Shown here in pieces: positions 1 through 8,183 of a stretch of 64,000 bases of DNA. The notes beneath the pieces were generated by a model. It saw only the letters and a list, made by a program, of their open reading frames with translations, had not been told where the DNA came from and ran no database searches. Location: positions 1-64,000 of the forward strand of contig CADEDO010000002.1 of NCBI GenBank assembly GCA_902826115.1, read 5' to 3'. Position 1 is the stretch's first letter; the number at the start of each line of letters is the position of its first letter. Position numbers and translations under genes: made by a program. The DNA is from an uncultured Nitrosomonas sp. Its GTDB lineage: Bacteria; Pseudomonadota; Gammaproteobacteria; Burkholderiales; Nitrosomonadaceae.

Positions 1-546
1 GGAAAAAAAGAATGGCGCCCGTCAAACTCTACAAGAAAATTTCTGAATAGCAGACAGCAATTATTTATTACAAGCAATATTTCCCGATAAGCTATGAATT
101 GCGGTTCTATTACATTATCCGTAAAAAATAGATTCGACTATAATTTATCTTTTCTTGAACCAAGCTGGTTTGATATAGCTAAAGTAATAAAGCACTCCGT
201 CGCAAACGGAAGATTAAACCCGCAGAGATTTAATCAAAATGTCCGCCTATCGCGCAGCCATACTAAGAAGTTATTCTATTTCCAGATTATTGCAAAAGAA
301 ACGTGACAAATTTGACGATTATTAGCGAGTATTGGCGAGCACTAGCGGGTATGTTTTCAATAAAAACAGTTAGTTAAAAAACATGTTAATCTGCAGGCCC
401 CAGGTTCGAGCCTTGATCGGGAAGCAAATTAATCGAAGTATTATGAATCCTTCTCATAAACTCACTTGTTCAATGGAATTCATTATGGTGACAAGCCGTA
501 TCTAGTTTTTCTGGATTTGTTGCTATTGTTTCGAAATTTTTTCTTT
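1..546. other. Gene-poor left edge
   Basis: No convincing gene. The stretch is AT-rich. It holds three imperfect 10-bp tandem units at 323-352 (pattern TAGCGAGTAT) and, at about 384-426, a decayed tRNA-Asn 3' half described separately. A 70-codon open frame at 94-306 has no ribosome binding site and no recognisable protein features. Confidence 0.5.
384..426 (+). repeat. Decayed tRNA-Asn 3' half (left copy, att-like)
   Basis: The sequence runs from the anticodon loop (TGTTAATCTG, containing GTT) through a T-arm-like GGTTCGAGCC to an acceptor-like GGGAAGC end, matching the layout of a bacterial tRNA-Asn 3' half. The T stem has a mismatch, no 5' half is visible upstream and the CCA is degraded, so it is not a working tRNA. 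A similar copy lies at 4356-4422, and both are followed within a few bases by TAATCGA. Inference: remnants of tRNA-directed integration sites. Confidence 0.55.
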
Positions 547-1443
547 TTAGCCTTGCCCCGATCCCGGTTTAGTGGCTAGAGTGAATTTCCCTTCATCTAG
601 AAGAACCACATGGGAACCGTGCTCAATCAGTTGATAGTAATGTAGATATTTTTCCACTTCAATCGGTTGATTGGTCTTTAGACCGTAGTATTTTCCTGTT
701 TGCGGAAAGACCTCAGTGGCAACCTGTTCGTCGTAAATCGCAAAATCCCATGGCATGTTGGTGTCCCGGCCACTGATAGAATTAGCGACCGGAAATTCAT
801 CCCTGAATGCCACCCGCATATCTACTCCATCCTGCAGTTGTGTCATGATTATTTTCTGAATATCCGGATTGGTCAAGTCCTCACGGTGCATGACAAAAAT
901 CCTTGTAATACTGACACTTCTCTCCAGAGCCCGTAGATTGCTCTGGTAGAAATTTACCAGTGTTGCTCGACTCAACCAACCGGAAGTGACAGGATCAACA
1001 GCCCGGATGCGTTGCTTAGTAGTATCACTGCATTTTGCCCCTTCTAGGTAGAACTCATTTTCATCCAGGGGAATAAGTCCATTTTGCAACATAGTAATGG
1101 TACGCAAGGTGCTGGCCAGCAGCTCCTGTGCCTTGGTATGGCATTCAGGGTCAATGATACGACTAACCGCATAGGTCAATTCATGGGAATGGTGGTAAAG
1201 GTCGGTTAACTCGGCGCGGGTAATTTCCAGGTCTTCCCTAAGTAGATAAGTAGCAAGTGAAAGCAAGATTCCGATGCCAAATATCAGATAGGATGCCACT
1301 TCATTATGCAAAACCAAGTGAAAAAAGATCGCTAGGCCGGAACCAGCAAGAAACTCGATAAAAACGGCCATATTTTGTATTTTTTGACTAAATTTCATTA
1401 CGAATGTACTTCCTGTGAAATACAAAACAGCTTCCGGGAACAT
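547..1443 (-). CDS. Two-TM membrane protein with soluble C-terminal domain, unknown function
   Basis: I do not recognise this gene. The 298-residue reading has two hydrophobic segments near residues 25-45 and 50-68, an acidic, probably helical stretch (about 70-120), then a soluble domain of about 170 residues. The pattern near the C-terminus, a hydrophobic strand, then an acidic DFAIYDE stretch, then further strands, vaguely recalls phospholipase-D-like or TrmB-type C-terminal domains, but no HKD motif is visible. The start is uncertain: an internal ATG at 1398 has a better ribosome binding site (AGGAAG, 10 nt away), giving 283 residues and keeping both membrane segments. It stands alone and lies inside the interval bracketed by tRNA-Asn-like repeats. 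Confidence 0.6.
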   Translation of the reverse strand: MFPEAVLYFTGSTFVMKFSQKIQNMAVFIEFLAGSGLAIFFHLVLHNEVASYLIFGIGILLSLATYLLREDLEITRAELTDLYHHSHELTYAVSRIIDPECHTKAQELLASTLRTITMLQNGLIPLDENEFYLEGAKCSDTTKQRIRAVDPVTSGWLSRATLVNFYQSNLRALERSVSITRIFVMHREDLTNPDIQKIIMTQLQDGVDMRVAFRDEFPVANSISGRDTNMPWDFAIYDEQVATEVFPQTGKYYGLKTNQPIEVEKYLHYYQLIEHGSHVVLLDEGKFTLATKPGSGQG

Positions 1444-1974
1444 GGATGAATCCCCGAGATTAGGGAAGTCAAAACAAGAAAAACAGTAGTATCGGCTTTA
1501 ATTACCTTTAAAAGTTTTGTTGTAGTTAAATAAAATTGATTTCAAACCCATTCTTCAAACTTAATGAGCCCAAACAGTGACTGCAGTATTAATACGATTA
1601 GCATTAAAATGCTAGGTTCTTAGGAAGTTAAGCACTCACTAAAGGATGTTAACTGACTGACACCCTATGTTATATAAATTTGAGTATCGATAATTGAATA
1701 TTCTTGGTTTTGGGGCACGGTACCTGTTAGTCATTCACATTGTCAATACCGAATTAAGAATTTATAAAGGGGTACGCTGCAAGATAACTTAAAAAAATAA
1801 ATTTGCTCCGCGTATCCTGCAACTATCCTCGTGGCAAGATCACGGGGAATCACAAGTTGAATTTCTTAATTCCCAATCAAACCCTGCTGATTTAGGTTCT
1901 TTGACCAAAAGTACAATAGCGCACTATTCGACCTGAACGTATGATGTAATCCTCAAATATAACAGAGATATTTC
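1444..1974. other. 531-bp AT-rich gap upstream of the RTX gene
   Basis: No open frame of note and no recognisable RNA. It separates the divergent membrane-protein gene from the RTX gene and presumably carries both promoters, but I could not pick a convincing -35/-10 pair. Its AT-richness contrasts sharply with the GC-rich RTX gene that follows. Confidence 0.4.
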
Positions 1975-3570
1975 ATGGCAATTATTAATGGCACACAACA
2001 AAATGATCTTCTTAACGGCACAGCACTGGCCGACACGATCAAAGGTTTGGGCGGCGCTGATACACTCAACGGCCTCGATGGCGACGATTTGATTTACGGC
2101 GGCACTGGTGTGCAGGTGGGTCTCGACGACACTATCAGCGGTGGCAACGGCAACGATACCCTGTTCGGGGGAACTGGTCGCGACCGTATTTTTGGCGGCA
2201 TCGGCAATGACTTCATCTACGGCGGTGACGACAACGACATCAACCTCAATGGCGATGCTGGCGATGACGTGATCTACGGTGGCAATGGTGATGACGGCAA
2301 CATAAACGGCGGTGACGGTAACGACACCATGTATGGCGGTCTGGGCAATGACGACTTATGGGGCGACGGCGGCAACGACGTCCTTCTCGGAGGGGATGGC
2401 AACGATTACCTCAATGGACTCGACGGTGATAACGAGCTGTTCGGCGGTGCCGGTAACGATGTCCTCGAAGGCGGCGGAACTGGGCGCGATTTTCTCTCGG
2501 GCGGCGATGGAGATGACGAACTGATCGCCTACCAAGGTGGCGACACGCTGAAAGGCGGTGGCGGCACCGACGAATTCCAGTTTTTCGTGTTCAACCCAAG
2601 CTCACCGCTGGCTTCGTCCGCTCTGGTACTGGATTTCGAGGGTGCCGGGACACTGGGAGGTGACCAAATCAATCTCTCAAGCAGCAGTTACCTCAGTTTT
2701 CGCGGCAAAATCTGGGTCAACCCTGTCGATGGAGCTGCACTGCCGGGCGCTGGCAACGGACTGACCGATGTCTTCTACACGATGCGAGCCGGCACCACTT
2801 GGCTTTTGGCCGACGAAAACGACAACGGCATCCTTGAATCGACCGATACCGCAGTACAATTCAGCGGCATACAAACCCTTACCGAGGCCGATTTCACCGC
2901 CGACACCAATTTTGTCATAGCGGGAACTAGCCGGGCTGACACCCTCGTTGGCACGCAAGAAGATGACGTGATGTTTGGTCTTGGAGGGAACGATCGGCTT
3001 GGCGGTAGTGCCGGCAACGATCTGCTCTACGGCGGCGCGGGTAACGACATCTTGCAGGGCGGTGATGGATTCGACACGCTATACGGCGACTCTGGTAATG
3101 ATACCCTCAATCTGAAGAATAGCAGTTTTGGCGGTAGCGCTTATGGTGGCGAAGGCTTCGATTTGCTGATTGGTGGCGACATCACGCGTTCAACGCTCGA
3201 TGGCGGCGCTGGCAACGACACGCTAAGGGCCGGTGCGGCAGGCGCAGACCTGGTGGATTTTGATGGCGGCAACGACCGGCTCATTGGCGGAACAGGTGAC
3301 GACGTGTATCTTGGCGGCGCAGGAAAAGACCTGTTCGTTTTCGGCGCGACGTGGACCTCCGGATTCGGATCTCAAGATGTCATTGCTGATTTCGAGGATG
3401 GCTTGGACAAAATCGATTTGCGGGGCAGCGGCCTGAGCTTCGCGGATCTTGCAATCGACGATTCCTGCTATTCCGCCATCATCACCTCCATTGCGGGACA
3501 AATCGAAGTGACGCTGGCCGGCCAGCCGAGTGCGGGCCTGATCACCCAGGCCGATTTCCTGTTTGGCTGA
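1975..3570 (+). CDS. RTX (hemolysin-type calcium-binding repeat) secreted protein
   Basis: The protein of 531 residues is built almost wholly of glycine/aspartate nonapeptides of the GGxGxDxLx type: one block at about residues 5-190, a spacer with a non-repeat beta-rich segment (about 190-310), and a second block at about 315-450. Such repeats bind Ca2+ and fold as a parallel beta-roll. The last 80 residues (IADFEDGLDKIDL, ending QADFLFG) resemble the C-terminal signal for type I secretion. There is no protease, lipase or toxin domain, so a structural or surface role is likely. No ABC/HlyD/TolC genes are nearby. GC content is clearly higher than in the flanks, which suggests transfer. A modest AGAGA precedes the ATG. 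Confidence 0.85.
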   Translation: MAIINGTQQNDLLNGTALADTIKGLGGADTLNGLDGDDLIYGGTGVQVGLDDTISGGNGNDTLFGGTGRDRIFGGIGNDFIYGGDDNDINLNGDAGDDVIYGGNGDDGNINGGDGNDTMYGGLGNDDLWGDGGNDVLLGGDGNDYLNGLDGDNELFGGAGNDVLEGGGTGRDFLSGGDGDDELIAYQGGDTLKGGGGTDEFQFFVFNPSSPLASSALVLDFEGAGTLGGDQINLSSSSYLSFRGKIWVNPVDGAALPGAGNGLTDVFYTMRAGTTWLLADENDNGILESTDTAVQFSGIQTLTEADFTADTNFVIAGTSRADTLVGTQEDDVMFGLGGNDRLGGSAGNDLLYGGAGNDILQGGDGFDTLYGDSGNDTLNLKNSSFGGSAYGGEGFDLLIGGDITRSTLDGGAGNDTLRAGAAGADLVDFDGGNDRLIGGTGDDVYLGGAGKDLFVFGATWTSGFGSQDVIADFEDGLDKIDLRGSGLSFADLAIDDSCYSAIITSIAGQIEVTLAGQPSAGLITQADFLFG

Positions 3571-3880
3571 GCTGGCAGTGAAGCGGCGGGCAGCGGTTGA
3601 TTCAATCTAAAAACGTAACGTTAGAGATATCAGACTGCAACCCGCACACCAGCGGATTGCAGCTTCTCAATCTTACAATCGCGACGATCCGGCACAACTA
3701 AGTGGTGTATTTTTACACTGCTTTCTTATCGTTAGAAAATTGACAATCATTCAGCCAGAGCGTACACAGAAGGTAACGAAATTTTTTCGTTACCGTTTTC
3801 TCGATTATATTCCGAGCAATGCAAGTGGATCGATGGATGTTAATTAACACATAGTTTTAACTCTAGCCAAGGGAGGTCTC
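3571..3880. other. Gap between RTX and PepSY genes
   Basis: Holds a hairpin terminator (3772-3800). A TTGACA (3740-3745) and TACACA (3763-3768) 17 bp apart resemble a promoter, but transcription would begin inside the hairpin, so its meaning is unclear. Nothing else is recognisable. Confidence 0.4.
3772..3800 (+). terminator. Rho-independent terminator
   Basis: A perfect 10-bp stem, GGTAACGAAA pairing with TTTCGTTACC across a TTT loop, followed by GTTTTC. It lies about 200 bp after the RTX stop codon and about 80 bp before the PepSY-like gene, so it probably insulates the two. Confidence 0.65.
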
Positions 3881-4354
3881 ATGAAAGCGCAATTTTGGAT
3901 TACGACGGCACTGGTCACCTTTTCGATAGCACTCAGTCAGGCGAATGCCAGTGAAAAAGAAATAAGCAGTCATCAAGTACCCAAAACGGTACTCGAAGCT
4001 TTTGAAAAGGCTTATCCAGATGCCAAAGAGGCAGAATTCGAGCAGGGAAAGATCGAAGGTAAAGCCGTGTACGAAGTGGAATTCAAGCTAAACGACAAAG
4101 AGTACGAAATTCTGTACGACTCCGATGGAGCCATTCTTCAGCAGGAAGAAACCATTGATGTCAAAACACTGCCCGAAGGAGTAGTCCAATCCGTTTCCCA
4201 GGCACACCCGAAAGCAACCATCGAAGAGGCAAAAAAAGTGATGAAACATGATGGGGCAGTTACTGGCTACGAAGTAGAAATCAAGACGGAGGGAAAAGAA
4301 TTGGAACTTGAGTTGGATACCTACGGAAAAATCTTAAAAACCGAGCAAGATTAA
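3881..4354 (+). CDS. PepSY-like (BLIP-fold) secreted protein
   Basis: A 157-residue protein with a signal peptide (about residues 1-23, cleavage after ASQANA-like sequence). The mature part has two similar halves of about 60 residues. Each runs from an amphipathic helix (VPKTVLEAFEKAYPDA; LPEGVVQSVSQAHPKA) into beta strands with alternating acidic and hydrophobic residues (VYEVEFKLNDKEYEI; GYEVEIKTEGKELELELD), the pattern of tandem PepSY-like/BLIP-like domains. It is acidic and presumably periplasmic. The role is unknown; such proteins are thought to bind ligands or inhibit enzymes. A strong ribosome binding site (AAGGGAGG) precedes the ATG. The gene ends directly before the right tRNA-Asn-like remnant. 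Confidence 0.8.
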   Translation: MKAQFWITTALVTFSIALSQANASEKEISSHQVPKTVLEAFEKAYPDAKEAEFEQGKIEGKAVYEVEFKLNDKEYEILYDSDGAILQQEETIDVKTLPEGVVQSVSQAHPKATIEEAKKVMKHDGAVTGYEVEIKTEGKELELELDTYGKILKTEQD

Positions 4355-4355
4355 A

Positions 4356-4422
4356 CTGATCCGGTAGGTTATCGCCCCTGTTAATCCGCAGATTCCGGGC
4401 TCGAACGCCTGATCGGAGAGCC
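4356..4422 (+). repeat. Decayed tRNA-Asn-like sequence (right copy, att-like)
   Basis: The 3' half (CCTGTTAATCCG, T-arm-like GGGCTCGAACGCC, acceptor-like GGAGAGCC) reads as a degraded tRNA-Asn with anticodon GTT. Just upstream, CCGGTAGG resembles a D-loop, so more of the tRNA survives here than in the left copy. Stems are imperfect and no CCA follows. A strong hairpin terminator begins 12 bp downstream, as expected after a tRNA gene. Together with 384-426 it brackets about 4 kb carrying the membrane protein, RTX and PepSY genes. Confidence 0.55.
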
Positions 4423-4433
4423 TAATCGATACC

Positions 4434-4470
4434 AAGCTGAGCATTCTTGCAAGAGTGCTCAGCTTTATTT
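4434..4470 (+). terminator. Rho-independent terminator
   Basis: A perfect 10-bp stem, AAGCTGAGCA with TGCTCAGCTT, round a 12-nt loop, followed by TATTT. It sits just after the tRNA-Asn-like remnant and about 80 bp after the PepSY-like stop codon, so it could end either transcript. Confidence 0.7.
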
Positions 4471-4873
4471 GGGAAACCGCATGTGCCGATACGATGTAGC
4501 TGCTATTGATCTCAGACTGATTTTCCTTAATACAAACTTTATTTACCATCCATTTTCGATATGCCTTTTCTGCACCCCGTCCTCACGTCCGGTTGCTCGT
4601 ACAGGCGAGCTTTAAGGATATTTAACTGATTGTCGAAAAAGCAAAGAACCTTTATAGTTGTTCTTTAGTTTTCAATGGTATGTATTTTTGTCCCCCATGT
4701 TACTTGAACGAGGAAAACCAAAAAGTGTGCCCATACTTTATTTATATTAGGTGCTTTTCCATTCCTAAGGCACATAATAAATAAAGGCTTTGGAACAATT
4801 AGCCATGTTATAGGACTTTCCATTCTAGGTTATGAGACATTATTTGTCTTATATATAACGTTAGCGAGCAAAT
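4471..4873. other. Noncoding gap
   Basis: About 400 bp, AT-rich, with no supportable gene, RNA or repeat. It precedes a three-TM protein gene and presumably carries its promoter. Confidence 0.4.
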
Positions 4874-5647
4874 ATGAACGAGCTACTCCAACTTTTCCAG
4901 AATCAATACATATCTGTAATCGCTGGCGGCCTCAGTGGTATTTTTACTGCATGGCTTACACAGCGGGTACTCAATAGGCGAGGCATTTTCTCTTATTCAG
5001 TGACGCACAACCGAGTTGGAATTACGACTGAAGATCCCATTTTTGGGTCCGTTGCTGTAACCTGGAATGGAAACACAATTCAAAATCTCTACCTGTCGAC
5101 GATAGAGATGAAGAACGAGAGCCTGAATGACTATGAAAATGTAATTGTTCGTGCCTATACAAGTGACACCATGCTGATGACTGAACAAACGACGCAGCTG
5201 CCTGAAACCCCAATTGAGTGGTCCGAAAAGTACCGGGAGCAACTACATGTTGAGGACGGGAGCACACCAACCGATAATCAATCGAATCTCTATAGAGGAC
5301 AGCGCGAATATGTCATCCCCATTTTCAATCGTGGCCAATCAATCAAAATCACCTATCTCAACTCAGCCCAGAGTCCTTCAATGCCCAATATCTGGCTTTC
5401 CATTGCACTGAAAGGTGTAAAGCTGAAGTTTCAAGGACCACAGAATCAAGTTCTTGGGGTACCTCAGGGCCAAGCTGCATTTGTTGGCGTCTTGATTGGT
5501 CTAGCGGTTTTAGCGGCACTCGTTTTGTTTGCATCGGAGCCGTGGGTTATAGCCACAAGTGCTATGGTGTACGGTTTTGTAGCGCAATTGCCTGGAGCTT
5601 ACACAATAAGGTTGCTGCGTCGTGCTCGAGAGGCAGTTGGTGGCTAA
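4874..5647 (+). CDS. Three-TM membrane protein, unknown
   Basis: I do not recognise this 257-residue protein. It has an N-terminal membrane segment (about 13-32), a soluble beta-rich domain of about 160 residues (about 38-195), two more hydrophobic segments near the C-terminus (about 203-220 and 226-245), and a basic tail (RLLRRAREA). The soluble part shows strands and polar turns but no catalytic motif. It stands alone after 400 bp of noncoding DNA, just outside the tRNA-Asn-like bracket, and faces the cobalamin operon tail to tail. The ribosome binding site is weak. It could be an accessory or defence-type gene, but nothing in the sequence proves that. Confidence 0.6.
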   Translation: MNELLQLFQNQYISVIAGGLSGIFTAWLTQRVLNRRGIFSYSVTHNRVGITTEDPIFGSVAVTWNGNTIQNLYLSTIEMKNESLNDYENVIVRAYTSDTMLMTEQTTQLPETPIEWSEKYREQLHVEDGSTPTDNQSNLYRGQREYVIPIFNRGQSIKITYLNSAQSPSMPNIWLSIALKGVKLKFQGPQNQVLGVPQGQAAFVGVLIGLAVLAALVLFASEPWVIATSAMVYGFVAQLPGAYTIRLLRRAREAVGG

Positions 5648-5753
5648 CTCGCCGAGATCTTAGTAAACCAGTCACCAGATTTACTCAATTTGGTAAACCA
5701 AGCACACAAAGCTCCCAACACAACTTCTAAGCAGCTCAATTCCCTTTTATGCA

Positions 5754-6503
5754 CTAAAGAAATTTGTTTAAAACCACCACGGAAGCCAGTAACACCGCTG
5801 TTTCGGTAATTTCCACCAATGCGCCTGCCGTATCGCCTGTTGTTCCGGCAATGCGATGAAGCATTCGATGGCGTAATAGCAAGAACGTGATCACCGCGGT
5901 CAGCGGCAGTACTAAATAATGACTGTCAGTGAGCAGCAATATCGCTGCGAAGGTTGCGACGATAACCGCCAGGCTCCATGCGCGGGGTTGATGAGTGGCC
6001 AGCGCGGCTCCCAATCCATTGCTTCTCACATACGGTGTGGTCAAAAATAGCAAGGGCAATAGGGTTCTGGCAAGGATAGTAGCCAGTAGTACGGTGATCC
6101 ATTCATTGGCAATCACCAGGCTATGCAGTGCGGCAAATTTGAGTAATAGGATCAATGCGATGGCTACCACCCCCGCCGGACCGCAATTGGGATCTTTCAT
6201 GATCGCCAGTGTCTTGGCGCGATCTCCCATGCCGCCAATCCAAGCGTCCGCACTATCCGCCAGGCCGTCCAGATGCAATCCGCCGGTAAGCAATACCCAG
6301 AGTGTCACCAGTAATGCCGCGGTGACTAGCGGCGGCGAGCCGCTCAATAACCAGGCCAAGCCGATGAGCATAGATCCGAGCAGGCAACCGACCAGCGGAT
6401 AAAACAGCAGGGATTGACCAAGCGCTTTGTCGCTCGGTTGATCTGCCAAGCGCACGGGCAATCTGGTGAGAAATTGCACCGAAATGAGAAAAGGTTTGAT
6501 CAT
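5754..6503 (-). CDS. cobS: Adenosylcobinamide-GDP ribazoletransferase
   Basis: Joins adenosylcobinamide-GDP to alpha-ribazole (or its 5'-phosphate), the last assembly step of cobalamin, in the inner membrane. The 249-residue protein has several hydrophobic segments and the family motif HLDGLADSADA at about residues 77-87, followed by the KDPNCGPAG loop. The ATG at 6503 is chosen over the longer frame because it begins MIKPFLISVQFLTRLP, as in the family, and because it overlaps the upstream cobC stop as ATGA, which implies coupled translation. It is the last gene of the riboswitch-controlled operon. Confidence 0.93.
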   Translation of the reverse strand: MIKPFLISVQFLTRLPVRLADQPSDKALGQSLLFYPLVGCLLGSMLIGLAWLLSGSPPLVTAALLVTLWVLLTGGLHLDGLADSADAWIGGMGDRAKTLAIMKDPNCGPAGVVAIALILLLKFAALHSLVIANEWITVLLATILARTLLPLLFLTTPYVRSNGLGAALATHQPRAWSLAVIVATFAAILLLTDSHYLVLPLTAVITFLLLRHRMLHRIAGTTGDTAGALVEITETAVLLASVVVLNKFL

Positions 6504-7105
6504 ATCCGTGAATCGGAAAGCATTTTTGCTGGGGGATGTTCTTCGAGTGCTATGCAAACATGCTTCATTTCAGCATGGCGTACTTCAAGTTCCAGCAGAC
6601 GTTCAATCGGATGTTGCAGAATATGGCAAATAATGATGCGGATGACACCGCCGTGCGTAACCAATAAGATTCTTTGCCCGGAAAACTGTTGTTGTATGGC
6701 ATGCCAGGCTGATAAAACGCGAGCCTGGAAATCCAATAAATGCTCACTATTTGGCGGTGGATTGTCCAACGGATTATGCCAAAAACGCGACAAGGCATCG
6801 GCATCGGTTTCCATCAATTGCGCGGCGGTTTGATTTTCCCAATCTCCAAAATGCACTTCCTGGATACGTGCATCTTGTTTCACCGGAATGGCGTATTGCT
6901 GCCCCAAGGCTTGTGCAAAATCAGCGCAGCGCGCTAACGGGGAAGTAATAATATGCTGCCACTGGTGCAGCTTGTTTTGCTTGTTTTCAATAGCATTCCA
7001 CATTTGTGTCCAGCCAAGCGGTGTCAGTGGATGATTCGTGCTGCCACAATACCGATTGCTATGTTCGGTTTCGCCATGTCTGAGCAGATCGATGTAAGTG
7101 GTCAT
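6500..7105 (-). CDS. cobC: Alpha-ribazole phosphatase (histidine phosphatase family)
   Basis: Removes the 5'-phosphate from alpha-ribazole phosphate (or adenosylcobalamin phosphate) late in nucleotide-loop assembly. The 201-residue protein has the histidine phosphatase signature LLRHGET at residues 7-13 with phosphoacceptor His10, an SPLARC motif, an acidic HFGDWE stretch and a second histidine in VTHGGV. The family is broad (phosphoglycerate mutase-like), so the call rests on its place between cobT and cobS. It lies 13 nt after cobT and overlaps cobS by 4 nt. Confidence 0.88.
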   Translation of the reverse strand: MTTYIDLLRHGETEHSNRYCGSTNHPLTPLGWTQMWNAIENKQNKLHQWQHIITSPLARCADFAQALGQQYAIPVKQDARIQEVHFGDWENQTAAQLMETDADALSRFWHNPLDNPPPNSEHLLDFQARVLSAWHAIQQQFSGQRILLVTHGGVIRIIICHILQHPIERLLELEVRHAEMKHVCIALEEHPPAKMLSDSRI

Positions 7106-7118
7106 GGTTCAGTGGACA

Positions 7119-8183
7119 TTAGTTTTTCTGCGACACTTGCGCTTCAGCAAAAGTGGCCATTTCATTGTGCAACTTGCAAGCCATGCGTAACAAATTGAGC
7201 GCAACAGCCGCACCACTCCCCTCACCCAAGCGCATATTCAAAGCAATGAGTGGATCTGCATCGAGCGCTTTCAGAACCCTGCCGTGCCCCAATTCTGCGG
7301 ATTGATGTGAATAAAAGAACCAATTTTTGCAACCTGGAAAAATATGCTCTGCGGCCAGTGCCGCAACGGTGCTGATAAATCCATCGATCAGCATCGGCAG
7401 TCCTACTTGCGCGCCATGAATATAAGCGCCTGTCAGCGCAGCAATCTCAAATCCGCCCATACGGCGCAGCGCATCCCAAGGAGAATGGATATGCGCATGA
7501 TGTGCGGCCAAAGCGCGTGAAATCACATTGATTTTGTGGGCAATGCCATGACTATCAAGACCGGTTCCAGAGCCTGTCAGCAACTTGGGCGGCTCATTGA
7601 GCAGGCTACAAGCCAATGCGGTGGCGCTGGTGGTATTGCCAATCCCCATTTCCCCACCAATAAACAACTGTTTGTCATTTTTCTGCGCCTGCTCAATGAC
7701 ATCAAAACCAGCATTCAGGGCTTGATTCAGTTGGTCCTCAGTCATTGCAGGTTGATGGACAAAATTGGCCGTACCAGGCCCCAGGTGATAATGCTTCACA
7801 CCGGTTAATGATCGCGTATCCTGCGCTGTTCCCAGATTAATGATTTCCAGGGAAGCACCCAAAGCGCGCGCCAACACATTGATTGCCCCACCGCCACGCG
7901 CAAAATTTCTGATCATCTCGCTGGTGACTGACTGAGGAAATGCCGAGATTCCCTCCGCGGCAACACCATGATCACCGGCAAATATGGCGATGTGCGCCTG
8001 ATCGACACAAGGCTGTGCGGTATTTTGCAAGGCGGCCAGCTGAACAGCGATTTCTTCCAGGCGACCGAGCGAACCGGGTGGCTTGGTCAGTTGCGCCTGA
8101 CGCGTTTTTGCTATCTGGGTCATTGCCAGATTGGGAGTGGCTAATGGCATTTCCAGCCAACTCAGCGCAGTTTGTCCAGTCAC
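7119..8183 (-). CDS. cobT: Nicotinate-nucleotide:dimethylbenzimidazole phosphoribosyltransferase
   Basis: Activates the lower-ligand base by moving phosphoribose from nicotinate mononucleotide to 5,6-dimethylbenzimidazole, giving alpha-ribazole phosphate. The 354-residue length is typical. It shows the family motifs IAIFAGDHGVAAEGIS, GEMGIGNTTSATAL and, near the C-terminus, RLGEGSGAA with the likely catalytic Glu321. The start is a GTG at 8183 that overlaps the cobU stop (GTGA), so translation is probably coupled. The base acted on is supplied by BluB, encoded upstream in the same operon. Confidence 0.95.
   Translation of the reverse strand: MTGQTALSWLEMPLATPNLAMTQIAKTRQAQLTKPPGSLGRLEEIAVQLAALQNTAQPCVDQAHIAIFAGDHGVAAEGISAFPQSVTSEMIRNFARGGGAINVLARALGASLEIINLGTAQDTRSLTGVKHYHLGPGTANFVHQPAMTEDQLNQALNAGFDVIEQAQKNDKQLFIGGEMGIGNTTSATALACSLLNEPPKLLTGSGTGLDSHGIAHKINVISRALAAHHAHIHSPWDALRRMGGFEIAALTGAYIHGAQVGLPMLIDGFISTVAALAAEHIFPGCKNWFFYSHQSAELGHGRVLKALDADPLIALNMRLGEGSGAAVALNLLRMACKLHNEMATFAEAQVSQKN

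Noticed and set aside
94-306. 70-codon open frame at the left edge
   Set aside because: No ribosome binding site, no domain or signal, and sequence composition does not look like protein.
1-426. Intact tRNA-Asn gene at the left edge
   Set aside because: No 5' half is present and the T stem is mismatched, so only a remnant is claimed.
1975-3570. Tandem GGxGxD repeats as a CRISPR or DNA-level satellite
   Set aside because: The repeats are protein-coding nonapeptides with varied codons, not identical DNA units with spacers.
3740-3768. TTGACA-17-TACACA as a promoter driving a short hairpin RNA
   Set aside because: Transcription would start inside the terminator hairpin; chance match is more likely.
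3612-4870. TAACGTTAG-like sequences near 3615 and 4857 as integron attC sites
   Set aside because: They lack the paired inverted core sites of attC and there is no integrase; the resemblance is too short.
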